Assembly (NCBI RefSeq): GCF_016862315.1
Contig: NZ_BOMS01000049.1
Location: 94,735 to 158,734 of the forward strand
From: Actinoplanes palleronii
GTDB taxonomy: Bacteria; Actinomycetota; Actinomycetes; Mycobacteriales; Micromonosporaceae
Direction of reading: 5' to 3'
DNA: 64,000 bases
Part shown: in pieces, positions 24,882-32,646 of the stretch
How positions within the stretch are numbered: position 1 is the stretch's first letter
How the letters are laid out: each line of letters starts with the position of its first letter
The notes under the pieces: model-generated
What the model saw: the letters and a program-made list of their open reading frames with translations, nothing else
What the model was told of the DNA's origin: nothing
Database searches by the model: none
Program-made: the position numbers and the translations under genes

Positions 24882-25745
24882 ATGACGACACCCACGACCA
24901 CCTACCGCCTGGCGCCGCTGGGGCAGACCTTCGGCGCCCGGGTGACCGATCTCGATCTGCGGATCGCCGGGCAGGCGACGGTGGACGCGCTGGTCGCCGA
25001 CCTGACCGAGCACCGTGTCCTGGTGCTGCCGGGTCAACAGCTCACCGACGAGGAGCACGTGCGGGTCAGCCGGCGGTTCGGCCCGCTCGACGTGTACCCG
25101 GTGTCCACCTACGTGGTGCCGGAGCACCCGGAAGTCCTGAAGATCAGCAACATCTTCGTGGACGGCAAGCCGATCGGTCTCTACGACGGCGACGAGCAGG
25201 AGGAGTGGCACACCGACTACTCGTGGAAGGAGCAGACCAGCCGCGCCTCCCTGCTCTACTCGCTGGTCGCGCCGGCCACCGGCGGGGACACGCTGTTCGC
25301 CGACTCCACCGCCGCCTACGACGACCTGCCGGTGCGGCTGGCCGAGCGGATCACCGGGCTGCGGGCGGTCCACTCGATGAACCACCTGGTGGAGACCGAG
25401 CGCAAGGTGAACCCGCACAAGGCGTCGCTCACCCCCGAGCAGCGGGCCAAGATGCCGGACGTCGCGCACCCCCTGGTCCGGGTGCACCCGGTCACCGGCC
25501 GGCGCTCGCTGCTGCTCGGCAGCATGATCATCAGTGGCATCGAGGGGCTGCCCGAGGCGCAGACCGCGGAGCTGCTGGCCGAGCTGCACGAGCACGCCAC
25601 CGCCGACCGGTACGTCTACCGGCACCACTGGGCCGCCGGTGACCTGGTCATCTGGGACAACGAGGCGACCATGCACACCCGTACCGCGTGTGACCGGCGC
25701 AAGCACCAGCGCCTGCTGCACCGCACCACCGTGCTGTGGAGCTGA
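24882..25745 (+). CDS. TauD/TfdA-family 2-oxoglutarate dioxygenase
   Basis: Fe(II)/2-oxoglutarate oxygenase of 287 aa. Iron ligands His110-x-Asp112 in EEWHTDYSWKE and His265 in TMHTRTAC; Arg281 in HRTTVLW would hold 2-oxoglutarate. Length and order match TauD-like enzymes. It is the last gene of the plus-strand operon and the third iron oxygenase in it, implying a heavily oxidised small building block. Followed by a strong bidirectional terminator. Confidence 0.92.
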   Translation: MTTPTTTYRLAPLGQTFGARVTDLDLRIAGQATVDALVADLTEHRVLVLPGQQLTDEEHVRVSRRFGPLDVYPVSTYVVPEHPEVLKISNIFVDGKPIGLYDGDEQEEWHTDYSWKEQTSRASLLYSLVAPATGGDTLFADSTAAYDDLPVRLAERITGLRAVHSMNHLVETERKVNPHKASLTPEQRAKMPDVAHPLVRVHPVTGRRSLLLGSMIISGIEGLPEAQTAELLAELHEHATADRYVYRHHWAAGDLVIWDNEATMHTRTACDRRKHQRLLHRTTVLWS

Positions 25746-25759
25746 GCGACCGGGCACGA

Positions 25760-25793
25760 CGAGGGCGGCGGTCCCACCGGACCGCCGCCCTCG
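25760..25793. terminator. Bidirectional terminator between convergent genes
   Basis: A perfect 15-bp stem (CGAGGGCGGCGGTCC at 25760-25774, complement at 25779-25793) with a 4-nt loop, placed between the convergent TauD-like and MDR genes. Confidence 0.85.
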
Positions 25794-25806
25794 CGCTGTC
25801 GCCTTG

Positions 25807-26787
25807 TCAGAACTTCAGCAGGACCTTGCCCGAGTACGCCCCGGTCAGCAGCGCCTCCGCGGCCGGGACCAGCCGGTCCAGGCCGCCCTCCACGATCGTC
25901 TCCGGCAGCACCACCCGGCCGTCCGCGACCAGCGGCGGGAACTCCCGGTCGAACTCGGCGAACAGGTCCTCGTGGTCCATGGTGGCCATCCCGTGCATCG
26001 ACAGCCTGCGGTGCACGAACTGCTCGATGTTGCGGATGCCGTACGGCTCGCCGGTGCGGATCTGGTCGGTGCCGCCGCACTTGACGATCCGCCCGTGGGT
26101 GTTCATCACGTTGATCGCCGATTCGAGCTGCCGGCCGCCGGCGTTGTCGTAGTAGACGTCGACGCCGGGCAGATCGTCGGGCCAGCCGTCGTGGTAGTCG
26201 AACGCGCGGTCGTAGCCGAGCTGCTCGGTGGCGAGCTTGGCCTTGGCCGGGGAGCCGGTGCTGGCGATCACGTAGCCGGCGCCGCGGACCCGGGCGAGCT
26301 GGCCGGCGACGCTGCCGACCGCGCCGACGCCGCTGGAGACCAGCACGGTGTCACCGGGCCGGATCTCGACCAGGCTCAGGCCCACCCAGGCGACGACCGC
26401 GGAGCTGAGGTGGTGGGTCACCGACGGGAAGCGGTCGAGCGGGACGGCGCGGAACTTGTCGGCGGGGGCCACCGCGTACTCGCGCCAGGCCAGGTTGTGC
26501 AGCACGGTGTCGCCGGGGTTCAGGTCGGGTGACGCCGACGCGACGACCTCGCCGAGGGCGTGTCCCCAGGGCGGGCCGCCGAGGGCGAAGTCCGGTTCGC
26601 CGGGGCCGTCGATGTCCTGCATGCGCTGCAGCAGGCCCGGGTCGACGGCCTGGTAGGTGTTGCGGACCACCACCTCGCCGGGTTCCGGCACGTCAGGCAG
26701 CTCGACCTCGACCACGGCGAGTGTGCCGGGCACCGGCAGGCGGCCGGGCGGACGGGCGATCAGGTGGATCTCGCGGCTGACGGTCAT
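25807..26787 (-). CDS. MDR-family NADP-dependent reductase (prostaglandin-reductase-like)
   Basis: Zinc-free medium-chain reductase of 326 aa of the PTGR/curcumin-reductase group. N-terminus REIHLIARPPGRLP, nucleotide loop SSGVGAVGSVAGQLARVRG, then DVYYDNAGGRQLE and the substrate-side RRLSMHGMA. Such enzymes reduce alpha,beta-unsaturated ketones. Its ATG overlaps the glycosyltransferase stop by 4 nt, which in turn overlaps the condensation-enzyme gene, so these three products are probably made together and act on the same intermediate. Confidence 0.88.
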   Translation of the reverse strand: MTVSREIHLIARPPGRLPVPGTLAVVEVELPDVPEPGEVVVRNTYQAVDPGLLQRMQDIDGPGEPDFALGGPPWGHALGEVVASASPDLNPGDTVLHNLAWREYAVAPADKFRAVPLDRFPSVTHHLSSAVVAWVGLSLVEIRPGDTVLVSSGVGAVGSVAGQLARVRGAGYVIASTGSPAKAKLATEQLGYDRAFDYHDGWPDDLPGVDVYYDNAGGRQLESAINVMNTHGRIVKCGGTDQIRTGEPYGIRNIEQFVHRRLSMHGMATMDHEDLFAEFDREFPPLVADGRVVLPETIVEGGLDRLVPAAEALLTGAYSGKVLLKF

Positions 26788-28007
26788 CGGATTCCTTCCG
26801 TGGATACGGCGGCACCGATCCGGTGCGCCTCGGCGAGCAGGTCGCGGTGCCAGCGCTCCCACAACCCGGCCAGCCGGGACGTGATCACGACCAGGTCGGC
26901 GGAGCCGGCGGCCAGTGGGGTGCGCAGGCCGATCGCGTACGTCGCGGGGTGCCCGTCGCGGGCCAGCGCGGCCACCGCGGCACGGTCGAAGTCCAGCGCC
27001 ACCAGCGGGCCGGCGTCCGGTGGCAGTGCCGCGCCGGCGCCGAACACCACGATCCGGGCGTCCGGGCCGGCCGCGCGCCGGGCCGTCTCGATCTCGTCGG
27101 CCACGGTCAGGTCCTGGACCTTCTCGCGCCACAACGCGAACGTGCGGTACTCGTCGTTCCAGGTGAAGAACGGGCGGTTCATCCCGATCAGCGCCCAGCC
27201 CACCTCGAACGCGGAGTCGGGGTAGCGCCGCAGCGAGCGCTCCACGTTGTCGCGGAACGTGTCGAGCAGGGTGCTGATCTCCGGGCGGCCGTGCGGCGAC
27301 TCGATCACCCAGGCGGCCCGGCTGATCCGGAACCGCAGCCCGTGCCGGTGCAGCAGATAACCGAGCTCCAGGTCCTCGCCGCCCCAGCCGGTAAGGTCCT
27401 CGTTGAAGCCGCCGACGGCGTGGAAGTCGGCGGCGGCCATCGAGCAGTTGATGGTGAACAGCAGGTTCCACGGCAGGGATCGCCGGTGCAGGTCGAAACC
27501 GCACGCGTCGAAGTGCGGGTGGCGGATGTCGCGGAAGCCGGGGTCGTCACCGAGCTCGTCGACGATCTCCTCCGGCGACATCCGGCTCATCCGGTCGAGG
27601 GCGTGCACCGGGTGTTCCGGGTCGTAGCCGTACGCATAACCGACGACGATCGTGGGTCGCGCCGCCTCCTCGTGCTCGGCCAGATGCCGGCGCAGGAAGT
27701 CGTCGCCGGGGATCGCACCGGTGTCGAGGAAGCAGAGCAGCGGGGCGCTCGCCAGCCGCGCACCGGCGTTGCGGGCGGTGCCGGCGCGGAAGCCGAGATC
27801 GTCCTGGAAGTGGTAGGCGATCCGCAGCCGGTCGGCGAACGAGTCCACCACCTGGCGGGTGTCGTCGGACGACCCGTCGTCGGCGACGATCACCTCGAAC
27901 GCGTCACGCGGCAGGGTCTGCCGGGCCAGCTGCCGCAGCGTGCGGGCCAGCAGCTCGCTGCGGTTGTAGGTGGGCACCACCACCGAGATGCGCGGCACGC
28001 CGGTCAC
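26784..28007 (-). CDS. GT2 glycosyltransferase with degenerate methyltransferase-like tail
   Basis: A 407-aa protein. Residues 1-300 are a GT-A family 2 glycosyltransferase: PRISVVVPTYNRSELL, nucleotide-sugar motif DDGSSDDT at 43-50, a DXD-equivalent FLDTGAIPGDDF and the acceptor motif GWGGEDLELGYLLHRHG. Residues about 300-407 (VVFGAGAALPP, LVALDFDRAAVAALARDG) resemble a shortened class I methyltransferase fold without a proper SAM loop. Starts at GTG 28007 overlapping the condensation gene (GTGA). GT2 enzymes are unusual as tailoring glycosyltransferases, which are normally GT1; it may transfer a hexose or act on a peptide-like scaffold. Confidence 0.8.
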   Translation of the reverse strand: MTGVPRISVVVPTYNRSELLARTLRQLARQTLPRDAFEVIVADDGSSDDTRQVVDSFADRLRIAYHFQDDLGFRAGTARNAGARLASAPLLCFLDTGAIPGDDFLRRHLAEHEEAARPTIVVGYAYGYDPEHPVHALDRMSRMSPEEIVDELGDDPGFRDIRHPHFDACGFDLHRRSLPWNLLFTINCSMAAADFHAVGGFNEDLTGWGGEDLELGYLLHRHGLRFRISRAAWVIESPHGRPEISTLLDTFRDNVERSLRRYPDSAFEVGWALIGMNRPFFTWNDEYRTFALWREKVQDLTVADEIETARRAAGPDARIVVFGAGAALPPDAGPLVALDFDRAAVAALARDGHPATYAIGLRTPLAAGSADLVVITSRLAGLWERWHRDLLAEAHRIGAAVSTEGIR

Positions 28008-29338
28008 CGGGCGGTCCAGGTCCGGCCGGGGTCGGTGGCCAGGTCGCGCAGGATGCTCTGGTAGGTGCCGGTCCAGCCGGACACCGTGCTCGCGTCCAGG
28101 TCCTCGGTGTTGAACTGGACGCAGCCGCTCAGCTCGCCGCCGGGGTGCGGGTGCATGCCCCAGGCGACGCCGTGCGGGATCCACGGGCCGACCGGGGTGA
28201 CCGACGGACGCTTGTAGATCTCGGTGCTGCCCCCGGCGAGCCGCGGTGTGCCGACGCCGGACGGGTGCGGGAACACCCCGACGATGCAGTTGGTCTTGCG
28301 GGGCTCGTCGTTCGGCGTCATCAGCTCGGGCACGGCGCGTTCGATGTGCTGGATCGGGATCTCGTTGGCGTAGGTCTCCCGGCACACGTCCCGGGTCGCC
28401 GCGACCACGTCGCGCAGGCTCGCGCAGCGGCCCAGGTCGGTGCGCAGCACCACGAAGTTCATCACCGGGCCCGCGGTGTCGTCGAACCGCGCTTCGGTAC
28501 GCCCGGTGGTCAGCGTGTCGATCGCCTGGTCGGTGGTGCCCGCGACCGCGTGGACCAGCACGTTGAACGCGGCGAGCAGCACGGTCGGCACGTCGGTCCG
28601 CTCCTGCGCGGCGAGGTCGCCGATCGCGCCCATGACGTCCCGGCCGACCACGAAGTTCACCGCGGAGTACGGCTCGTGGTGCCGCTCCGGCACGTCCCGG
28701 TCGGTGGGCACCGCGAAGATCCGTACGCCGCTGAGCTTGTCCTGCCAGAACTTGGCGGCGGTCTCGCCGTCCGGGCCGTCGGCGGCCGCGCGCTGGGCGG
28801 CCGCGAACTCGCGATAGTGCACCACCGGCGGCAGGGCGGCCTCGGCGCCGGTGACGCGGGCGCGGTAGAGCGCGGCCAGGTCGCGGACCAGCACCCGGTT
28901 CGACCACTCGTCGGAGCCGGTGTGGTGGGTGATCAGGGCGAGCACGGCGTCCTCGTCGTCGAAGCGGGTCAGCACCGCGTGCAGCCCCGGTGCCTGCCGG
29001 GGATCGAGGGTGCTGCGCTCGGCCTCGTTGAGCAGCTCCTCGGCGATGGTGTCGCGGGAGCCGGGGCGGTCGGCGGGCACGTCGCGCACCTGCAGCGGCA
29101 CCGGGGCGGGCTCGTGCACCTGCTGGTACGGCTCGGCGGTGCGCTCCACCACCGTCCGCAGGATCTCGTGCCGCACCACCAGGTCGTCCAGGGCGCCGCG
29201 CAGGGCGTCGACGTCGATCGGGCCGGTGACGCGCAGCGCGGTGGCCATCACGAACGCGCCCGCGAAGAATCCCGCCTGGTAGCCCTGATCACCGGAGCAC
29301 CACAGTTGTTGCGGACTGGAGAGAGGGAATCTGCTCAC
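28004..29338 (-). CDS. Free-standing NRPS condensation enzyme
   Basis: A 444-aa single condensation domain. N-terminus FPLSSPQQLWCSGDQ (C1-like), catalytic HHxxxD at His138-His139-Asp143 (ITHHTGSDEW, so D-E instead of the usual D-G), and later TGRTEARFDDTAGPVMNFV (C5-like). Free-standing C enzymes in enediyne clusters, such as SgcC5 of C-1027 as I recall, join a carrier-bound amino acid to the core by ester or amide. The start GTG 29338 is 9 nt after AAAGGACAG. No carrier or adenylation domain occurs in the window, so its acyl donor must come from the PaaK-like ligase or from genes outside. Coupled to the glycosyltransferase downstream. Confidence 0.88.
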   Translation of the reverse strand: MSRFPLSSPQQLWCSGDQGYQAGFFAGAFVMATALRVTGPIDVDALRGALDDLVVRHEILRTVVERTAEPYQQVHEPAPVPLQVRDVPADRPGSRDTIAEELLNEAERSTLDPRQAPGLHAVLTRFDDEDAVLALITHHTGSDEWSNRVLVRDLAALYRARVTGAEAALPPVVHYREFAAAQRAAADGPDGETAAKFWQDKLSGVRIFAVPTDRDVPERHHEPYSAVNFVVGRDVMGAIGDLAAQERTDVPTVLLAAFNVLVHAVAGTTDQAIDTLTTGRTEARFDDTAGPVMNFVVLRTDLGRCASLRDVVAATRDVCRETYANEIPIQHIERAVPELMTPNDEPRKTNCIVGVFPHPSGVGTPRLAGGSTEIYKRPSVTPVGPWIPHGVAWGMHPHPGGELSGCVQFNTEDLDASTVSGWTGTYQSILRDLATDPGRTWTAR

Positions 29339-29444
29339 GACTGTCCTTTCAGCCTCAATGGCGCATGGAGATAATGCACGCTAACAGAGAGACGACGCCA
29401 TTACGGGTGGCCAAGTCATCGATGAGCACGACAGAAGAAAAGAA

Positions 29445-29477
29445 CGGCCGGCACCGCATTTCGCGCGATGCCGGCCG
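29445..29477 (-). terminator. Intrinsic terminator of the VOC gene
   Basis: CGGCCGGCA (29445-29453) pairs with TGCCGGCCG (29469-29477); on the minus strand the stem is followed by TTCTTTTCTTCT. It is the clearest T-tract terminator in the window and separates the VOC gene from the condensation operon. Confidence 0.85.
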
Positions 29478-29494
29478 ATCGGGAACGGTAGCGG

Positions 29495-29893
29495 TCAGAG
29501 CACCTGGGCGATCTCCAGGACGTTGCCGGCCGGGTCGAGGAACGAGATCGTCCGGCGGCCCCACGGACGGTCGGTCGGTCCGTTGAGGATGGTGACGCCG
29601 TGCGCCTTGAGCTCCTCGAAGACGGCGTTCGCGTCGGCCACCTCGAACGTGAACAGCTGGCGGGTGCCGGCCTCGGCCGCGGCCACCGGGCGCGGCTCGA
29701 CGAGCGTGTCGGCCTTGTCGGTGTGCAGGATGTTGATCATCAGGTTCTCCAGCTTGACCACCGCCGAGACATCGTCGGAGTAGACCACCTCGAGGCCGAG
29801 GGTCTCCTCGTAGAACGCCCGCGTGGCGGCCAGGTCCTCAACGAAGAACGTGATTACCTCGATCTTGTTCAGTCCTTTGATCACGTGCGACAT
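29495..29893 (-). CDS. VOC-fold protein (glyoxalase/bleomycin-resistance family)
   Basis: A 132-aa single-unit vicinal-oxygen-chelate protein: NKIEVITFFVEDLAATRAFY, GLEVVYSDDVSAVVKLEN, TFEVADANAVFEELKAHGV and the closing RTISFLDPAGNVLEIAQV. In antibiotic clusters such proteins either bind and sequester the product or act as small metalloenzymes; self-protection is plausible here. It has its own promoter region with paired GGATAGGGG boxes and its own terminator, so it can be expressed alone. Confidence 0.85.
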   Translation of the reverse strand: MSHVIKGLNKIEVITFFVEDLAATRAFYEETLGLEVVYSDDVSAVVKLENLMINILHTDKADTLVEPRPVAAAEAGTRQLFTFEVADANAVFEELKAHGVTILNGPTDRPWGRRTISFLDPAGNVLEIAQVL

Positions 29894-29958
29894 CCCTCTT
29901 TCTGAAAACGGTCGCGGCACCGGCACCATCGCGCCGGAGAGCGCTCCCTGAAAAATGA

Positions 29959-30019
29959 ATCCTACAATAAGCGGGCCGTTATGACCGACCCCTATCCGCC
30001 GGGTTCAGACCCCTATCCG
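29959..30019 (-). promoter_or_regulatory. Promoter of the VOC gene with paired GGATAGGGGTC boxes
   Basis: On the plus strand the 12-mer GACCCCTATCCG occurs twice, at 29987-29998 and 30008-30019, exactly 21 bp apart. Read toward the VOC gene these are CGGATAGGGGTC boxes, and 24 nt beyond the second lies TAGGAT (29964-29959), a fair -10 element. The same boxes occur at 21516 and, less perfectly, at 41421. Confidence 0.65.
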
Positions 30020-30021
30020 GG

Positions 30022-31206
30022 TCACAGGTACATCGTGTTGGGGGCGAGTCCGGCCAGCACCCGGCCGAACAGCTCCAGGTTGGTGTCCGGGTGCATCAGG
30101 GCGTGCAGGTTGAGCGCCTGGATGTCGCGCTGGATCCGCTGGATCGGCACCGCGGCGTAGATCGACGAGCCGCCGCTGCCGGTGACCAGCAGGTCGACCG
30201 CCTCCTTGGCGAGCCGGAACACCCGGCCGAGGGCGGCCCGGGCGGCGACCCGGTCCAGCGGCGTCCAGTCCTGGCCGGCGGCGGCCCGCTCGTCGATCTG
30301 GCCGGCCAGCCGGGTCGCGTGGAACTGCGCCTCGTCGATCAGCAGCGTCGCCTCGGCGAGCTGCCGGTGGGTCACCGGCGCCTCCCGGCGGCTGGCGTAG
30401 TCGGTGTAGGTGATCTTGTGGTCGAGCCGGGTGCGGTAGTCCTCCAGCGCGGCCTGGGCCAGGCCGATCGCCGTACCGGTGAACGAGGCGCAGCCGGTGG
30501 CCATCATCGGCGCGTGGAACAGCGGGGTGCCGGCGTTGCGGGCCGACGCGTACTGGCCCTGCAGGATCGCCGGCATCGGCAGCACCCGCTCGGCCGGGAT
30601 GAAGACCTCCCGCGCGACGGTGGTGACACTGCCGGTGCCGCGCAGGCCGCTGGTGTCCCAGTCGTCGACGACGGTCAGGTCGCTCAGCGGGACCAGCGCC
30701 ATCACCGGCCACTGCGACGCGCCGTCCGGGGTGGGCGCCATGGCCAGCACCAGCTGCCAGCCGCTGTGCCGGGCGCCGCTGATGAAGTGCCACTCGCCGG
30801 AGACGACCAGGCCGCCGTCGCGGGGCACCGCCACCGCGGTCGGGCTGAGCACCCCGCACACGCCGCCGTCCGGGTCGGCGAACACCTCGTCCTGCACGGC
30901 GTCCGGGAACAGCCCGGCCAGCCAGCCGCACATCGACCACACCGAGGCGAGCCAGGCCGCGGAGCCGTCGCCACGGGCCAGCTCGGTGATCACTTTCAGC
31001 ATCGTGGTGGCGTCCGCGGCGTGTCCGCCGTACTGCTGCGGAACCCGCATCCGCAGGATGCCCGCCTCCCGGAGCACCGCAAGGGTGTCGGTGTGCAGCT
31101 CGCGGTGCTCGTCCTGCCAGCGGGCGTGCTCGCGCAGCACCGGTACGGCCCGGGCCGCGCGGTCCACCAGGTCCGTGCCGGCCTGCACCGGAATGGCCAA
31201 GGTCAT
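30022..31206 (-). CDS. Acyl-CoA-dehydrogenase-fold flavin monooxygenase
   Basis: A 394-aa flavoenzyme of the group D / HsaA-type branch of the acyl-CoA dehydrogenase fold: EAGILRMRVPQQYGGHA, then VVSGEWHFISGARHSGW, DDWDTSGLRGTGSVTT and a four-helix C-terminus with GSGGSSIYAAVPIQRIQRD. The Gly-rich end and absence of a CoA dehydrogenase catalytic Glu favour a reduced-flavin hydroxylase acting on an aromatic or carrier-bound substrate; it may use FMNH2 from the reductase at 51184. It overlaps the FAD oxidoreductase gene by 4 nt (ATGA). Confidence 0.85.
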   Translation of the reverse strand: MTLAIPVQAGTDLVDRAARAVPVLREHARWQDEHRELHTDTLAVLREAGILRMRVPQQYGGHAADATTMLKVITELARGDGSAAWLASVWSMCGWLAGLFPDAVQDEVFADPDGGVCGVLSPTAVAVPRDGGLVVSGEWHFISGARHSGWQLVLAMAPTPDGASQWPVMALVPLSDLTVVDDWDTSGLRGTGSVTTVAREVFIPAERVLPMPAILQGQYASARNAGTPLFHAPMMATGCASFTGTAIGLAQAALEDYRTRLDHKITYTDYASRREAPVTHRQLAEATLLIDEAQFHATRLAGQIDERAAAGQDWTPLDRVAARAALGRVFRLAKEAVDLLVTGSGGSSIYAAVPIQRIQRDIQALNLHALMHPDTNLELFGRVLAGLAPNTMYL

Positions 31207-32573
31207 GCTGTTCCTCCTGTGGTGTGCTGAAGCGGTGTCACGGCCGCGACGGGTTCGTCGCGCGGCCACAGAACGCGGGACAGCACGCGCGGGCGCATCA
31301 TCGCCTGCGGTGCGTCGACCAGGCCGGCCACCCGCACGAACGCGGCGGCGACCACCCGGTCGCGGGTGGCGGCGACCTGCATCCGCCGCATGAACGCGTT
31401 GCCGAGCCGGACCTGCGGGGTGCGGCGCCCGGTCACGTCCGGGAAGGCCAGGTCGCCGCCGGCGGACATGTCCCAGGCGCCGTCCAGGGTCTTGGCCAGG
31501 GCCCGGAAGTAGCGGCGCGGATCGCCCGCGCCCTGCTCCAGGTAGTCGCGCAGCACCAGCGAGCCGGTCGCCGCGACGGTCATACCCTGTGCGTAGATCG
31601 GGTTGAAGCCGCACGCGGCGTCGCCGAGCGCGACCAGGCCGGCCGGCAGCCGGGTCATCCGCTCGTAGCGGCGCCGGACGCTGGCCGGGAAGCGGAACTG
31701 CACCGGCTCGCCCAGCGGCTCGGCGTCCCGGATCGCCTCGTGGATCGCCGGTACCGGCAGGCTGCGGGCGTACTCCAGGAAGCCGGGCAGGTCGGTCGGG
31801 GCCCGATCGCCGAGCACGCCGTTGAGCGAGAGCGAGTAGCGGTCCGGCAGCCGGGCCAGGGTCGCGCCGCGCGGGTGGCCGGGGGTGGCGACCGAGATGA
31901 CCGCGATGCCGTCACCGATCGGGTCGGCGGTCAGCGGCGCGCGGAAGTCGCAGGAGGTGTAGGTCAGGTCCATGGTGACCCGTTCCTCCTCGACCGCCGG
32001 GTAGCCGGCCTCGGCGAGCCAGCGCGGCAGCCGCGAGCCCCGCCCGGTCGCGTCCACGGTCAGATCGGCACGCTCCAGCACCGGCGTCTCGTCGCCGGGC
32101 GCCTGGATCCGGGCGCCGAGCACGGCGGTGCGGTCGTCGGTGTATTCCAGCGCGACGATGTCGGCCTGCCGGAACGTGACGTTCGGCAGCGCGGCGACCC
32201 GCGCCCGGATCTGGTCCTCCAGGAGCCAGCGGCCCGCCGAGATGCAGATCAGGTCGCTCGGCGACTGCTGGATCGGTGTGCCGGCGAAGTGCCAGCCCAA
32301 GCTGGTGGCGAAGTCGCGGGTCGGCACGCCGGCCGCGGCCAGCTCGGCGGTGAAGCCGGGGAACAGCTCCTCGAGGATCTGCTGCCCGCGGGCCAGCAGA
32401 CCGTGGATGTGATGGCCCTGCGGCACCGCCCGCCGCGGCCCGGTGGCGTCCAGCAACGGGTCCCGGTCGACCACCACGACCTCGGTGAAGTGCTCGGCGA
32501 GCACCCGGGCGGCGAACAGTCCGGCCACGCTGCCGCCCAGCACCACGGCCCGATCTCCGACATGTACGAACAC
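31203..32573 (-). CDS. FAD-dependent monooxygenase (class A-like)
   Basis: A 456-aa FAD enzyme. The dinucleotide-binding loop is VVLGGSVAGLFAARVLAEH (residues 10-28), the second FAD region GLVALGDAACGFNPIYAQG follows late in the sequence, and the Rossmann strand VVVVDRDPL lies between. It resembles halogenase/hydroxylase-like oxidoreductases of natural-product clusters, but the WxWxIP motif of flavin halogenases is not present, so hydroxylation or oxidation is more likely. Start GTG 32573 follows GGAGG by 6 nt. Confidence 0.85.
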   Translation of the reverse strand: MFVHVGDRAVVLGGSVAGLFAARVLAEHFTEVVVVDRDPLLDATGPRRAVPQGHHIHGLLARGQQILEELFPGFTAELAAAGVPTRDFATSLGWHFAGTPIQQSPSDLICISAGRWLLEDQIRARVAALPNVTFRQADIVALEYTDDRTAVLGARIQAPGDETPVLERADLTVDATGRGSRLPRWLAEAGYPAVEEERVTMDLTYTSCDFRAPLTADPIGDGIAVISVATPGHPRGATLARLPDRYSLSLNGVLGDRAPTDLPGFLEYARSLPVPAIHEAIRDAEPLGEPVQFRFPASVRRRYERMTRLPAGLVALGDAACGFNPIYAQGMTVAATGSLVLRDYLEQGAGDPRRYFRALAKTLDGAWDMSAGGDLAFPDVTGRRTPQVRLGNAFMRRMQVAATRDRVVAAAFVRVAGLVDAPQAMMRPRVLSRVLWPRDEPVAAVTPLQHTTGGTA

Positions 32574-32646
32574 CTGTGTCCTCCGCTTCCTCGGTCTCCC
32601 TGCGAGGGTGTCAAGCCCGCCACCGGCCGCGCATCTTCCAGACTGC

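Noticed and set aside
23547..25757. Long open frame on the minus strand opposite the PNPOx, cyclase and TauD genes
   Set aside because: A shadow of the plus-strand genes caused by high GC; composition is Arg/Gly/His-rich with no domain, and the opposite strand has three clear enzymes.
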